A DNA stretch of 64,000 nucleotides from Telmatobacter sp. DSM 110680 (GCF_039994875.1 NZ_CP121196.1:2480001-2544000), one strand, 5' to 3'; numbered from the stretch's first letter, positions 7,966-19,209 are shown. Numbers and translations: made by a program. The notes: generated by a model from the sequence alone, not told the origin.

Positions 7966-9012
7966 ATGAGCACAAGATTTTCAGGCCTGGTTCTTGCCGT
8001 GGCAGTGTGTGTCTGCACATTGCCGGCGCAGCAGCCTGCGCAGACCCCGCCGCCGCAACCCTCGACAGTGCCCACAGCCCAGGCGCCCGCGCAACCTCCG
8101 GCCGCACAGGCGCCTGCGTCTCAAGCCCCGGCGGGTCAGCAACCGGCTGCCCCAGTTGCGCAGGACCAGGACATCGGCCCTACCCTCAAACTCGGCGTAA
8201 ACGAAGTCAACTTGATCTTCACCGTCACTGACAAGAAGGGCCACTACATTCCCAACTTGAAGCAAAGCGACTTCGCCTTGCTCGACGATCAAAAAGCGCC
8301 TGCAAAAATCACTTCCTTCCGTCAGCAGATCAACCTTCCTCTCCGCGTAGGCATCGTCATCGACGCCAGCACCTCCATCCGTTCGCGCTTTCAGTTTGAA
8401 CAACAGTCGGCGACGGAGTTCCTGCTGCAGATACTCAAGGCCAAGAGTGACCGCGCCTTTGTCATGGGGTTTGACGTGACGCCGACCGTAACTGCCGATT
8501 GGAGCAATAACATTGATGCCCTCGAGAATGGCGTCAATCGTCTTCGCCCCGGCGGCGGCACCGCGATGTTCGATGCCGTCTACACTGCATGCCGCGACAA
8601 ACTCCTCGATGCCCGCGGCCAGGAACCCGTCCGCCACGCCATGGTCCTCATCTCCGACGGCGATGACAACCAGAGCCGCGTTCACCTCGACGAGGCCATC
8701 AAGATGTGTCAGCGCGCCGAAACCATTGTTTATGCCATCAGCACCAACTGGACCCCAAGTCGCGGCAAGGGTGATCAGGTCCTTACGCAACTGTCCAGCG
8801 ACACTGGCGGACAGGTCTTCTTCCCGCCCTCAGTTGAAGAAATGTCCAACAGCTTCAAAAGCATTGAAGAAGAATTGCGCAGTCAGTACGCGCTGACCTA
8901 CACGCCTGCGGACTTCAAGACCAACGGGGCCTTCCGGCCGATCTATCTCTACTGCAATGACCGCCGCTACATCGCCCGTGCCAAGAAGGGCTACTTCGCT
9001 CCGAAGGACTAG
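7966..9012 (+). CDS. Secreted VWA-domain protein (acidobacterial VWFA-related type)
   Basis: A 348-residue exported protein. A signal peptide (FSGLVLAVAVCVCTLPAQ) is followed by a Pro/Ala/Gln-rich low-complexity linker (~22-65), a small beta domain (VNEVNLIFTVTDKKGHYIPNL) and a von Willebrand factor A domain. The metal-ion-dependent adhesion site reads DASTSIRSR, with a later GGTAMFDAV and the strand VLISDGDDNQSR. The C-terminus (RSQYALTYTPADFKTNGAFRPI) is typical of the VWFA-related domain expanded in Acidobacteria. Its role is probably protein-protein interaction in the periplasm or at the surface; the partner is unknown. ATG 7966 has AGGAAG upstream and lies 44 bases after rluD. Confidence 0.9.
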   Translation: MSTRFSGLVLAVAVCVCTLPAQQPAQTPPPQPSTVPTAQAPAQPPAAQAPASQAPAGQQPAAPVAQDQDIGPTLKLGVNEVNLIFTVTDKKGHYIPNLKQSDFALLDDQKAPAKITSFRQQINLPLRVGIVIDASTSIRSRFQFEQQSATEFLLQILKAKSDRAFVMGFDVTPTVTADWSNNIDALENGVNRLRPGGGTAMFDAVYTACRDKLLDARGQEPVRHAMVLISDGDDNQSRVHLDEAIKMCQRAETIVYAISTNWTPSRGKGDQVLTQLSSDTGGQVFFPPSVEEMSNSFKSIEEELRSQYALTYTPADFKTNGAFRPIYLYCNDRRYIARAKKGYFAPKD

Positions 9013-9072
9013 CAGCGACCCCGCTTCAGCAGTCAATGTATTCGATCATCAGATCCATGTGAGTAAAACTAG

Positions 9073-9118
9073 GTGCCCCATCCTTTCGACGTTTTCTGTC
9101 GAAAGGGTGGGATTGCAC
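9073..9118. terminator. Strong hairpin / REP-like element after the VWA gene
   Basis: CCCATCCTTTCGAC (9077-9090) and GTCGAAAGGGTGGG (9098-9111) form a 14-bp stem with one G-T wobble and a 7-base loop, bracketed by GTGC/GCAC (9073-9076/9115-9118). No T-run follows, so it may act as an mRNA end or be a palindromic interspersed element. A degenerate relative starts at 24211. Confidence 0.6.
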
Positions 9119-9243
9119 GAACCCTGTCCCATTTCGGCACCCAACGTCCCCAATCATCCGATTTCGAAACGAATCGAGATTGTTCTCGCACGTGCCGTCC
9201 TTACTTCATCGAATCTGCGCTTAAATGAGGCAGGAGACACTCG

Positions 9244-9729
9244 GTGATCCGCCAGGCCATCTCATGCGACATATGCGGAACGGAAATGCTCAATGCCAAT
9301 CACTGGTTCGTCGCCTACGATCGAGGTGCGGAACTACGCATCGGCCCATGGAGCGCACATGGCCGCATCAAAGCGTCCGCCCGGCATCTCTGCGGACACA
9401 AGTGTCTCCATAAACTGGTCGACGATTTCATGGCGAAGACATTCGGTGTGCAGGCGTCTTCATCTGTAGCGCCAGCCGCCAAGGCCGCGCTCGCCATACC
9501 ATGCCCGGACACGAGCCTCACCCGGATGGGTTCGCATCGGATGCAAGCTCTTCCCATTATCGGCACGCATCTTGAGGAATTTGAGTCTTCAGCCCAACTC
9601 ATCAAGGCGACCGAAGTGACTGTGTCGCGAGCCGCATCTGGCTCGACCGCCCTGCGCGCCGAAGCTTGGAAACGTGAACGCCAGCGTCAAGCAGAACAAT
9701 CCGGCGCACCGCGCCGCTCCATCGCCTGA
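9244..9729 (+). CDS. Hypothetical CxxC protein
   Basis: A 161-residue protein of unknown function. The N-terminal ~60 residues carry two cysteine pairs, CDICG at 8-12 and CGHKC further on (ARHLCGHKCLHKLVDDF), which could bind one zinc or another metal. The rest is Ala/Ser-rich, ending in a basic stretch (EAWKRERQRQ). There is no signal peptide or membrane segment. The GTG start at 9244 has AGGAGA about eight bases upstream. It stands alone between the VWA gene and the convergent ligA. A small zinc-ribbon role in nucleic-acid or protein binding is only a guess. Confidence 0.7.
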   Translation: MIRQAISCDICGTEMLNANHWFVAYDRGAELRIGPWSAHGRIKASARHLCGHKCLHKLVDDFMAKTFGVQASSSVAPAAKAALAIPCPDTSLTRMGSHRMQALPIIGTHLEEFESSAQLIKATEVTVSRAASGSTALRAEAWKRERQRQAEQSGAPRRSIA

Positions 9730-9750
9730 CTCTAGTCCTGCTCCTATTAC

Positions 9751-11865
<2,115 letters not shown>

Positions 11866-11985
11866 TTATCTCGCTCATCTGCAGGATTATAGGATGCCGA
11901 CTCCCATGCCTTCGACAGATGCACCGATCTCAAGCCTGCCAACTCGCTATCGCGCCTGACTCCGCTACCATGAATCCAGTACGCT

Positions 11986-13113
11986 ATGGAACCCATCACG
12001 CACTTCTTAACCGGCGCATGCATTGGCCGCGCCGGTCTCAATCGCAAAACCGCCTACGCCACGCTGGCTGCCGTGCTCGCCGCCGAAGCCGCCGACCTCG
12101 ACATCGTCTGGGGATTCGCCGGCCCCGTCGAAGGCCTCAAGCACCATCGCGGCATCACCCACACCTTTATCGCCGTGCCCGTTGTCGCCGCTGCCGCCGT
12201 CGGCGCGACCTGGCTCTATCACCGTTGGATCGAAAATCGTCGCGCCAAGAAAGCTATCACTGCCGCCCCCATTGAACCCGGCGCCCCCATCCGATCCAAA
12301 CCGCAGCCCGTTCGCTGGCTGTGGGTCTATCTCTCCGCTTTCATCTCCGCACTAAGTCACATCCTGCTTGATTGGACCAACAACTACGGCGTCCGTCCGT
12401 TCTTCCCGTTCAATCCCCGCTGGTATGCCGGTAGCTTTGTCTTCATCGCCGAGCCCGCTCTTTGGATCCTGCTGCTCGCCGCGCTCATCATTCCCGGATT
12501 TCTCGGACTCGCCGATCGCGAAATCAGTTCCCGCCGCGTACCCTTCCGCGGCCGCAACTGGGCCATCTTCGCCCTCGTCGGAATGTTCCTTGTCTGGTGC
12601 TTGCGCTACGCCGAGCACGCCCAGGCCGAAGGCCTCATTCTTAACAATCCCATCACCACCGTTGCCCCCGTTCGCGTCGCCGCCGAGCCCTATCCCTGGA
12701 ATCCGTTTCGCTGGCATGTGATCGTCGAAACCCCGAGCTTCTATCAATTCGCTGAAGTCGACACAAAATCTGGCAACGTGGATAGCGACCCGCAGACCGA
12801 CCAGCTCTTCAAGCCTCCCGACACACCCGCAGTCGAAGCCGCCAAGCAGACTCAGCTAGGCAAGGTCTATCTCGATTGGGGTCTCTGGCCCGTCGTGCAG
12901 GATATTGGACAAGTGCAGGTCATCGGAATCGATCCGCCGCAATTACCTCCCGGCCGCACCTGGACAACCGTCGAGTTCACCGATCTGCGTTTCGGGTACG
13001 ATTTCCGCGGCTCCGGCAACGCGCATCCACCCGCCGGCCTGGGCGGCGCCGTCTACATCATTGATAACCACGAAGAAGCCGGAGAAGAGATGGGCGGCAA
13101 AGAACAAAAATAA
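11986..13113 (+). CDS. Membrane-bound metal-dependent hydrolase-like protein (YdjM/DUF457 type)
   Basis: A 375-residue protein of the YdjM/DUF457-type family of predicted membrane-bound metal-dependent hydrolases. The N-terminus MEPITHFLTGACIGRAG, then DLDIVW and HHRGITHTF, supply the conserved His/Asp residues. Further on, SHILLDWTNNYGVRPFFPF is another family signature. At least four hydrophobic segments are visible (~65-80, ~108-125, ~150-170, ~190-205). After ~215 there is a periplasmic beta-rich domain (PWNPFRWHVIVETPSFYQFAEV). The substrate is unknown; some relatives respond to DNA damage. It stands alone, divergent from ligA, with no clear ribosome site. Confidence 0.85.
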   Translation: MEPITHFLTGACIGRAGLNRKTAYATLAAVLAAEAADLDIVWGFAGPVEGLKHHRGITHTFIAVPVVAAAAVGATWLYHRWIENRRAKKAITAAPIEPGAPIRSKPQPVRWLWVYLSAFISALSHILLDWTNNYGVRPFFPFNPRWYAGSFVFIAEPALWILLLAALIIPGFLGLADREISSRRVPFRGRNWAIFALVGMFLVWCLRYAEHAQAEGLILNNPITTVAPVRVAAEPYPWNPFRWHVIVETPSFYQFAEVDTKSGNVDSDPQTDQLFKPPDTPAVEAAKQTQLGKVYLDWGLWPVVQDIGQVQVIGIDPPQLPPGRTWTTVEFTDLRFGYDFRGSGNAHPPAGLGGAVYIIDNHEEAGEEMGGKEQK

Positions 13114-13223
13114 TCGGATCAGCCTCCGTTCTTCTGGAGGGGACAAAAAGAGGCAACGGTCGGCAACCTCACTAAGCGAGTAAAGCTGACTCCCAAGATC
13201 TGGTGCAGTCGAGAAAAAGTTGT

Positions 13224-14384
13224 CTACGCGCGCTTCCGGCTCTTCGCGCGAACTGCCGTGCGTCCTGCCTTTTTCCCGTGTCCGCGATGCGTCTTCAACG
13301 CCACCTGTCGCGTCGCCGCTGCGCCTCTCCTGCCATGCCGCACCACCGCAGGGCGAAGTACCGCGCCCACGCGCCGTTCCGCCGCCGTCGGATCATCCGA
13401 GTAAGCCGGATCCAACATCGCGATGACTGAAATCGCCCGCGTGCGATACTTGTGCGCCCACTGGCTCCCCATGAGCGACTGCTGCACGCCAAGCCAGTAA
13501 TCAGCAGACTGATCGAGTGCAGCCGGAGCGGCCGTCGCATCCTGTATTGCCTGCCCCAGCATCTCGGAATCCGCCGCCGCCGGCTCCTGCTCAGCCTGTG
13601 AACCTGTTTGCACAAGTTGCTGTTCACGCGGTGCAGACCCGGGATTGATCGTCGTCAGGAATGCATTGAAGTGCTCCAGATTCACGCCCATCTGGTACAC
13701 CAGTTGTGCCATCGCCATCTGCTGCGGCCCATTCAGCTGGTCAAAGTTCTTGCAGTATGCCTTGGCGTTGTAGATCGCTTGGATCGCGCCCACGCGCACC
13801 AGTTGGACCGCATCCTCATCTGAGATCTGTGCCGGCAGGCTGAACAGCTTTTTGCGCCACGTCCGTTTGCTCCAGCTGCTTCTCCGCGCGTAGAAGACCT
13901 TCAGAATGTCATCCAGCCTCGCCGGATCCAAACCTGCCGCCTGCCAAAGATCCGCCGAAGAAGGCTCAAGAAAGGGATGCGGATTCATCGCATCCTGCTG
14001 CGGGTGCTCCCGCTCCGGCAAATCCAGGCTGAACCCCGCGCCAATTAAAGGCTGAGCCGTTCGCGGATCGGGATAGGCCGCCAGCACCCAGCCCTCATGC
14101 CGTCGATCACGCAGGATGTCCACCAGCTCGTTCATGTCGAACTTGACGTTAGTGTTCTTGAACTCCTCCATCATCCGCAGGGCGGGACTGGGCGCCACTA
14201 CCGGGGTTGGTGATGCCACCAATGACTGACCTTGCGGCCTCGCCAATGACGAATCCGGCGGATCCTGCGCGAACGCCGGGCTTCCCGCAGACATAACTAC
14301 CAGGGCAAACGCAAAGGTCTCAAGAAGTCTCACTGATTTGTTCCTGCTCTCAGATTGACGGCTTTTCGCATTCTGCGCAATCAC
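13224..14384 (-). CDS. Exported T4-lysozyme-like (GH24-like) protein with basic tail
   Basis: A 386-residue exported protein, signal peptide near residues 16-39 (LLETFAFALVVMSAGSPAFA). I recognise T4-lysozyme features. Glu97 and Asp106 occur in HEGWVLAAYPDP with the same nine-residue spacing as Glu11/Asp20 of T4 lysozyme, followed by PLIGAGFSL, comparable to TIGIGH. LVYQMGVNLEHFNAFL resembles MVFQMGETG of that fold. The Thr26 and His31 equivalents are not kept. Between these lie a Lys/Arg-rich insert and QISDEDAVQL. The last ~45 residues are very basic (HRGHGKKAGR, RAKSRKRA). A cell-wall lytic or wall-binding role is inference. It starts with GTG and faces away from the DUF6580 gene. Confidence 0.72.
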   Translation of the reverse strand: MIAQNAKSRQSESRNKSVRLLETFAFALVVMSAGSPAFAQDPPDSSLARPQGQSLVASPTPVVAPSPALRMMEEFKNTNVKFDMNELVDILRDRRHEGWVLAAYPDPRTAQPLIGAGFSLDLPEREHPQQDAMNPHPFLEPSSADLWQAAGLDPARLDDILKVFYARRSSWSKRTWRKKLFSLPAQISDEDAVQLVRVGAIQAIYNAKAYCKNFDQLNGPQQMAMAQLVYQMGVNLEHFNAFLTTINPGSAPREQQLVQTGSQAEQEPAAADSEMLGQAIQDATAAPAALDQSADYWLGVQQSLMGSQWAHKYRTRAISVIAMLDPAYSDDPTAAERRVGAVLRPAVVRHGRRGAAATRQVALKTHRGHGKKAGRTAVRAKSRKRA

Positions 14385-14582
14385 TGCCGCTCATCAAACA
14401 CGAAAAAGGTAATTGGTTTGTTCAACACCATCGGTACCCCCGTGTTGCTCCGCGGGATGAAAACTTTTATTCATCTCCCACTCCTGCCCGGTTGACCACC
14501 CGGCCCGCACACCCCAGAATGGATATGACACTCTTTCTTTAACCGGTGCAGTCGCTCCGGCATTCCGTTTTCAGAGGTGTAC

Positions 14583-15119
14583 ATGCCCGCTTATCTGCTG
14601 CTGGTTCTTGCCATTCTCACACGCGTAGTCCCTCACCACGGCTGGCTGAACTTCACCGCCGTCGGTGGCGCGCTGCTCTACTTCGGCGCCCGGCGTCCGC
14701 GGCGCGAGATGCTGGCCCCCATGGCCGCCCTCATGGTCACCGACTATTGCCTAACCGTATTCGCCTACCACTACAGCTTCGAGTGGAAGTTTTACGTCAC
14801 CACCTGGGCCTGGTATCTCGCTGTTATGGCTCTGGGATACATCCTGCTCAAGTCAAAGACCACTTGGCTTCGCGCCGGCGCTGCCGCCATCCTCGGACCA
14901 ACATCTTTCTGGCTCATCTCCAACTACTCGGTTTGGGTCGGTGGCACGATGTATCCGCGTACCCTTGGCGGACTCGCTACCTGCTACGCGGCAGCAATCC
15001 CGTTCTATCGCAACGACCTGGTGGCGACAGCGATCGTAGTCGGCGTTGCCTTCGGCGTCCCCGTGCTGGTCCGCAAACTGGGCCCGGAGCGCGATACGAA
15101 CGCCCTCGCCGTTCGCTAG
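14583..15119 (+). CDS. DUF6580-family membrane protein
   Basis: A 178-residue integral membrane protein with about five hydrophobic segments. PHHGWLNFTAVGGALLYFG, LMVTDY, FWLISNYSVW, YPRTLGGLATCYAAAIPFYRND are the pattern of the DUF6580 putative transport family. Substrate unknown. ATG 14583 is chosen because AGAGG lies five bases upstream; a GTG at 14577 would overlap that site. It ends before a bidirectional terminator shared with the convergent DedA-type gene. Confidence 0.85.
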   Translation: MPAYLLLVLAILTRVVPHHGWLNFTAVGGALLYFGARRPRREMLAPMAALMVTDYCLTVFAYHYSFEWKFYVTTWAWYLAVMALGYILLKSKTTWLRAGAAAILGPTSFWLISNYSVWVGGTMYPRTLGGLATCYAAAIPFYRNDLVATAIVVGVAFGVPVLVRKLGPERDTNALAVR

Positions 15120-15136
15120 AGAAACCTGAACTAGAA

Positions 15137-15165
15137 ATGCCCCACAGGCACACCCTGTGGGGCAT
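15137..15165. terminator. Bidirectional intrinsic terminator
   Basis: ATGCCCCACAGG (15137-15148) and CCTGTGGGGCAT (15154-15165) form a perfect 12-bp stem with loop CACAC between convergent genes. The flanks are only moderately T-rich on the plus strand (CTTC) and on the minus strand (TTTCTAG). Confidence 0.8.
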
Positions 15166-15186
15166 CTTCATGCAGGCCCGGGTCAT

Positions 15187-15810
15187 TTACGCGTCCAGCC
15201 GGCTCTCCCCAGTCCGCCGCTTCCGCATCCACCAGATCCCAAACCCAACCGCCGCCAGACCCAGCACCATCAGCAGCACCGTCAGCGCATGGTGCTCCAC
15301 AATCCCCACCGCGCCGGGCCCCAGCTTGATCACCAACGCAGACAGAATCAGCCAGCGCACCAGCCTTCCCGTGAATACTGCCAGCATGAAAGGCAGCACC
15401 CGCATCTCGAACACTCCAGCGGCAAAGACGAATGCCTTCCACGGCGTCGGAGGCGGCAAGGCAGATGGAATCGCCATTGCCAGAAACTCTTGTTTCTCAA
15501 ACCGCAGCTTCATGCGCTCGTAGTGCGCCCGGTTCACTCGCTTCAGGATGAAAAGCTCGCCACCGGCACGGCCAAGTGCATAGGGCAGCAGTCCGCCCAC
15601 GGCTGAGCCCGCCGCCGCCATCAGGCAGTAAGCCCAGAAGTGACCCTGATCTTTCCATACCCACACCGCAATCAGTGCGTCCATCGGCACCGGAATCGTT
15701 GAGGAATCCAGCAGCGCCACCGCTCCTGCTCCCAGAATCCCCCACTTGATCAGAATGGGAAGAATGACCAGCTTCCATTTGAGCCAAAAAGCCTGAAAAA
15801 TGTGCTTCAA
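15187..15810 (-). CDS. DedA/VTT-domain (YqaA-like) membrane protein
   Basis: A 207-residue SNARE-associated Golgi (VTT/DedA superfamily) membrane protein. Members are thought to scramble or flip lipids, such as undecaprenyl phosphate, and support envelope integrity. LDSSTIPVPMDALIAV, GSAVGGLLPYALGRAGG, PSALPPPTPWKAFVFAAGVF and a basic C-terminus (WWMRKRRTGE) fit the YqaA-like branch. TTG 15810 is preferred because AAGGA lies six bases upstream; a TTG at 15840 would add ten residues over that site. It is convergent with the DUF6580 gene. Confidence 0.87.
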   Translation of the reverse strand: MKHIFQAFWLKWKLVILPILIKWGILGAGAVALLDSSTIPVPMDALIAVWVWKDQGHFWAYCLMAAAGSAVGGLLPYALGRAGGELFILKRVNRAHYERMKLRFEKQEFLAMAIPSALPPPTPWKAFVFAAGVFEMRVLPFMLAVFTGRLVRWLILSALVIKLGPGAVGIVEHHALTVLLMVLGLAAVGFGIWWMRKRRTGESRLDA

Positions 15811-16080
15811 AAACGTTCCTTTCCCCTTCCCAAACGTCAATACCCCGGGGACATCCGCGACCGGCCAGTTGGCGGTCCCAAAAGATCAATTGTACGGTCT
15901 GGGTTATCTACGCCCGCGGCAGGTCGTGTAGCCAATTTCGGGGGTTCTCAATTCGTCTCCCAATTCCTGAAGAAGCTGTTTCCGTAGTTCTGCTGAAACG
16001 CCGAAAATGAGAGAATAGATCAGAAGGAAATCAGAGCAGAGCTGGCCGGGCAGTACGCACCCGAGGCAGCCGCAGCCCGC

Positions 16081-17235
16081 ATGCCGACCAGTGAAGCCAA
16101 ACCCTCCGCGCACGAGCCTCAGCAGCCCGCGGAATCGAGACCGAAGAGGGCCAGCACCGGCCCCCTGAACCTGACCGCACCTGAGGACGATCTTCCCTTG
16201 AGCGAAGATAGCCGTTATGTGGCTGAAGGGCTGTCCGAGACAGACAACAGTATTGAAAAGCCGCGAATTGGTCGCGGCGCCGCCACCTCGCGCTGGGTAG
16301 ATTACGATACACACGAACTGCTGAACATGATCAGCGAGCTCGAAGATGAGCGCCGCTGGGCACGCCTGCGCGAGGGCATCTGGATCGCGCTCCTCATCCA
16401 CATCCTTCTCATCTCCGCGATCACCTGGATCCCTCGCTATATCTTTCACGTAACCCCGGTGATTGACCCATTCGACGCTATTAAGCAGCGCAAAGACCTG
16501 ACCTATCTCGATCTGCCTCCAGACGTCTTGAAGAAATTCGCGCCCAAGGTCGATGTCAAACCATTGCCGGAACGACAACCGCGCGTCGACAAAAAGACCT
16601 TGGAGGCACTCAACAAGCCTGCGCCTCCGGTGCCTCAGCCCGAACCGCAGCCCACCACTCCCCCTTCTCAGCCAGCTTTGACGTCGCCGGTTCCCAAGGT
16701 AGAGCCGGCTCCCCAGCCCAGCGAGGCTCCCCGCCCTCAAGCGGTTCCAGCACGTCCTAGTTTCGCCATGGGCTCCACTAATCCCGCCGATCAGTTACGC
16801 GACGCCATGCGCGGAGCGCGCAGCGGACCGGGTGCAACCGGCAATCCCGGCAGTGGAGGCGCGCTACCCATGCATCCTGGCGCAGGCTCCGGCGGCGTTC
16901 AGGTTCTCAGCGATACCCAAGGCGTGGACTTCAGTTCCTGGCTGCTTCGCTGGCATCGTGAGACCGAGCGTACCTGGGATCCTCTTATTCCTGACGAAGT
17001 GAACCCGCCCATCCTCAAAAAGGGTGCGGTCGTCATCCGCTTCAAAGTGCTGCCCAACGGTCGTCTTATGGAGGGCAGCATGGTGCTGGAAGGCCGCTCC
17101 GGCGACACTGGGCTCGATCGGGCCGCATGGGGAGCCCTGACAGGTTCGAACTACGCACCGCTTCCCAGGGACTTTCATGGCCCTTATCTGGAGCTAAGGG
17201 CGATTTTCCTCTACAACATGGACGCGCCCCACTAA
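16081..17235 (+). CDS. TonB-like energy transducer protein
   Basis: A 384-residue protein with TonB-type layout: a ~95-residue acidic cytoplasmic N-terminus, one transmembrane helix (~99-117, GIWIALLIHILLISAITWI), a long Pro/Lys/Glu-rich periplasmic spacer (~140-230), a Gly-rich stretch, and a C-terminal alpha/beta domain. That domain (GAVVIRFKVLPNGRLMEGSMV, LDRAAWGALTGSNYAPLPRDFHGPYLELRAIFLYN) matches the TonB C-terminal fold. TonB passes proton-motive energy to outer-membrane receptors; no receptor or ExbBD gene is nearby. The cytoplasmic extension is longer than in E. coli TonB. No good ribosome site precedes the ATG. Confidence 0.85.
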   Translation: MPTSEAKPSAHEPQQPAESRPKRASTGPLNLTAPEDDLPLSEDSRYVAEGLSETDNSIEKPRIGRGAATSRWVDYDTHELLNMISELEDERRWARLREGIWIALLIHILLISAITWIPRYIFHVTPVIDPFDAIKQRKDLTYLDLPPDVLKKFAPKVDVKPLPERQPRVDKKTLEALNKPAPPVPQPEPQPTTPPSQPALTSPVPKVEPAPQPSEAPRPQAVPARPSFAMGSTNPADQLRDAMRGARSGPGATGNPGSGGALPMHPGAGSGGVQVLSDTQGVDFSSWLLRWHRETERTWDPLIPDEVNPPILKKGAVVIRFKVLPNGRLMEGSMVLEGRSGDTGLDRAAWGALTGSNYAPLPRDFHGPYLELRAIFLYNMDAPH

Positions 17236-17350
17236 GCAGAGCAATCGCCTGGCGTGCAAAACGGGTGACCCCTCGCAATATTTTGTCTCCTTTTTGATCT
17301 CCTCCATCTCAAAAATCTGCATCTAACGAACTTATAGGTGCCCCAACGCG

Positions 17351-17635
17351 ATGACTTCCCGTCCTACCCGAGAAACCCTGGATTCTCTACGTGTCACTCT
17401 TCATAGGCTTGAGCAGACCAATGACTCGGCACCGGACGGGCAAGATGTTGTTGAGTTGAAACAAATTCTCCTCAATCGCATTGCTGAGCTTGAGACGCTT
17501 AATGCGTTGAACCCGCAGGAGTCTGAACAAGCGCCGCTCTCCGCGCCCTCCGATCTTCCTCCGCTTGCAGCCGTCACAGAAGAAGAGTCCGTTAAGGACA
17601 CAATGGAAGCGGTGCCTTTGGAGAAGCTCGACTAA
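17351..17635 (+). CDS. Small hypothetical protein
   Basis: A 94-residue acidic protein without signal or membrane segment. The first half is helical and Leu/Glu-rich (RETLDSLRVTLHRLEQ, DVVELKQILLNRIAELETL), possibly a short coiled coil. The second half is Pro/Glu/Ser-rich and probably disordered. It lies 115 bases after the TonB-like gene on the same strand, with ATAGGTG about 11 bases before the ATG. Codon use matches neighbours, so it is probably real, but I recognise no family. Confidence 0.6.
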   Translation: MTSRPTRETLDSLRVTLHRLEQTNDSAPDGQDVVELKQILLNRIAELETLNALNPQESEQAPLSAPSDLPPLAAVTEEESVKDTMEAVPLEKLD

Positions 17636-17663
17636 TCACATTCCTGAACTATTACTTGAGCGC

Positions 17664-19091
17664 TCAGGCCGTAGCGTCCATCGTCGGGACATCTGCGTCA
17701 AAGCTGGCTGCCCGCGGGGGGTCGAGGGGTCTCGAACCATGCGGCAATTCAATCCCGTCTTGCAGTAGAAGCGCCTCGTACACGGGAATCGGACGCCAAT
17801 AACGCGCCAGGACAAACGCCGTCATATTGGCAATCATGAGCGGTAGCACCAGCCCATAACCGCCCGTCATCTCGAAGACGATAAGAATCGACGTCATCGG
17901 TGCCCGGACGATACCTGCGAACACTGCCCCCATCCCGACCACCGCAAACGCGCCAATGGCATCCGCCGGGTGGTGAAATACCATCACGTCGATGTAACCA
18001 ACAGCACCACCCAGCATGGCGCCCATGAACAACGACGGCGCAAAGATGCCGCCCGATCCACCGCTCGAGTAGGAACAGACCGTAGCCGCCAGTTTCAACA
18101 GACAAAACAACACCATGAACACCACCGGCATGGTCCCTGTAAGCGCGAGTTCCAGCGTCTTATATGGATCTCCAGCGATTCCATTGAGGTGAAACCAGTA
18201 AAACCCCAGAACCGCGAGCGCTCCTGTGGCCATACCGCCGATGGCTGGATGAATCCACTTTGGCACTGCAGTCCACCGCTTGAAGAGCGCGCGCAGGCGA
18301 AGAAGCGAATCAGTGAACGTGATAGAAACGACTCCAGCGAGAACACCCAGCAACGAGTACCAAACCAGCGACGATGCCGCACCAAGGGTGTAACTTCGCG
18401 GCATGTGAAAGACGGGAGTTGAGCCGAGGATTGAATGCTCCACCACTGCAGCCAATGCGGCTGCAACAATCACCCCCGACAGCATCGTCTGATCAAGGTC
18501 ACCGATTAATTCTTCAAGCGTGAACGTGATGGCGGCGATCGGCGCATTGAATGCGGCGGCAATTCCCGCCGCCATCCCCACCGATGCCATGCGCCTGCAA
18601 TTCTGCGGGCTCAGGCGAGCCGCCCGCGCCATCAGGCTGCTCACTCCCGCACAGATCTGAACGGTTGGTCCTTCAAGGCCCAGCGAGGCACCGGAGCCGA
18701 TTTGAAACGCGCAAAGCACAAATTTCCCGACCGTTTCGCGCAACGATACCAGTCCGGAGCGCATTGCAAATGCAACCTTTACCTGGGGAATGCCAGACCC
18801 CGCAGCCGCCGGAGCCCAGAAGGTCAACCCGAGGCCGACAATCAGTCCGCCGATAGCCGGAGACAGAATGGTCAATACAATCCACCAATGCCCAGGCGCA
18901 TGGTTGGCGCGATTGATCAGCAGCGCTTCAAGCCATCCGATCGATAGATGAAATGCCACCGCCGCCAGCCCGCATAGACCGCCAGCCAGAATTGTGACAG
19001 CGAGCAACCGCTGCCGTTCGTTGGCCATGCGTCGCGTAATCCAGGTCAAAACGCGCGGAAACAAGGCTCGCAACCAACTCGGTTCTTTCAA
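17664..19091 (-). CDS. ClC-family chloride channel / H+-Cl- exchanger
   Basis: A 475-residue ClC transporter. The anion-site motifs are present: GSGIPQ, GLEGPTVQ (with the gating Glu, Glu148 in E. coli ClcA) and GGSGGIFAPSLFMG. A second acidic pair in TLEELIG matches the region of the internal proton glutamate (Glu203), so an H+/Cl- antiporter, as used in acid resistance, is more likely than a pure channel. There are no C-terminal CBS domains. The start is TTG at 19091; an ATG 21 codons later is an alternative. It is convergent with the small hypothetical gene and stands alone as a unit. Confidence 0.94.
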   Translation of the reverse strand: MKEPSWLRALFPRVLTWITRRMANERQRLLAVTILAGGLCGLAAVAFHLSIGWLEALLINRANHAPGHWWIVLTILSPAIGGLIVGLGLTFWAPAAAGSGIPQVKVAFAMRSGLVSLRETVGKFVLCAFQIGSGASLGLEGPTVQICAGVSSLMARAARLSPQNCRRMASVGMAAGIAAAFNAPIAAITFTLEELIGDLDQTMLSGVIVAAALAAVVEHSILGSTPVFHMPRSYTLGAASSLVWYSLLGVLAGVVSITFTDSLLRLRALFKRWTAVPKWIHPAIGGMATGALAVLGFYWFHLNGIAGDPYKTLELALTGTMPVVFMVLFCLLKLAATVCSYSSGGSGGIFAPSLFMGAMLGGAVGYIDVMVFHHPADAIGAFAVVGMGAVFAGIVRAPMTSILIVFEMTGGYGLVLPLMIANMTAFVLARYWRPIPVYEALLLQDGIELPHGSRPLDPPRAASFDADVPTMDATA

Positions 19092-19209
19092 TCTCTAGGG
19101 GACCTCGCGAAGATGAGCAGCACTAGTCAGTATAGAAGCCAATAAGACAATCGGAGTTAGCGGCTCCGGTTGCGATTTGCACGGAATTTGATTTTTTCAA
19201 AGATTCCGC

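Noticed and set aside
7981..8790. A 269-codon minus-strand frame opposite the VWA gene
   Set aside because: Its Leu/Arg/Gly-rich repeats are the reverse of the Pro/Ala/Gln linker; no independent evidence.
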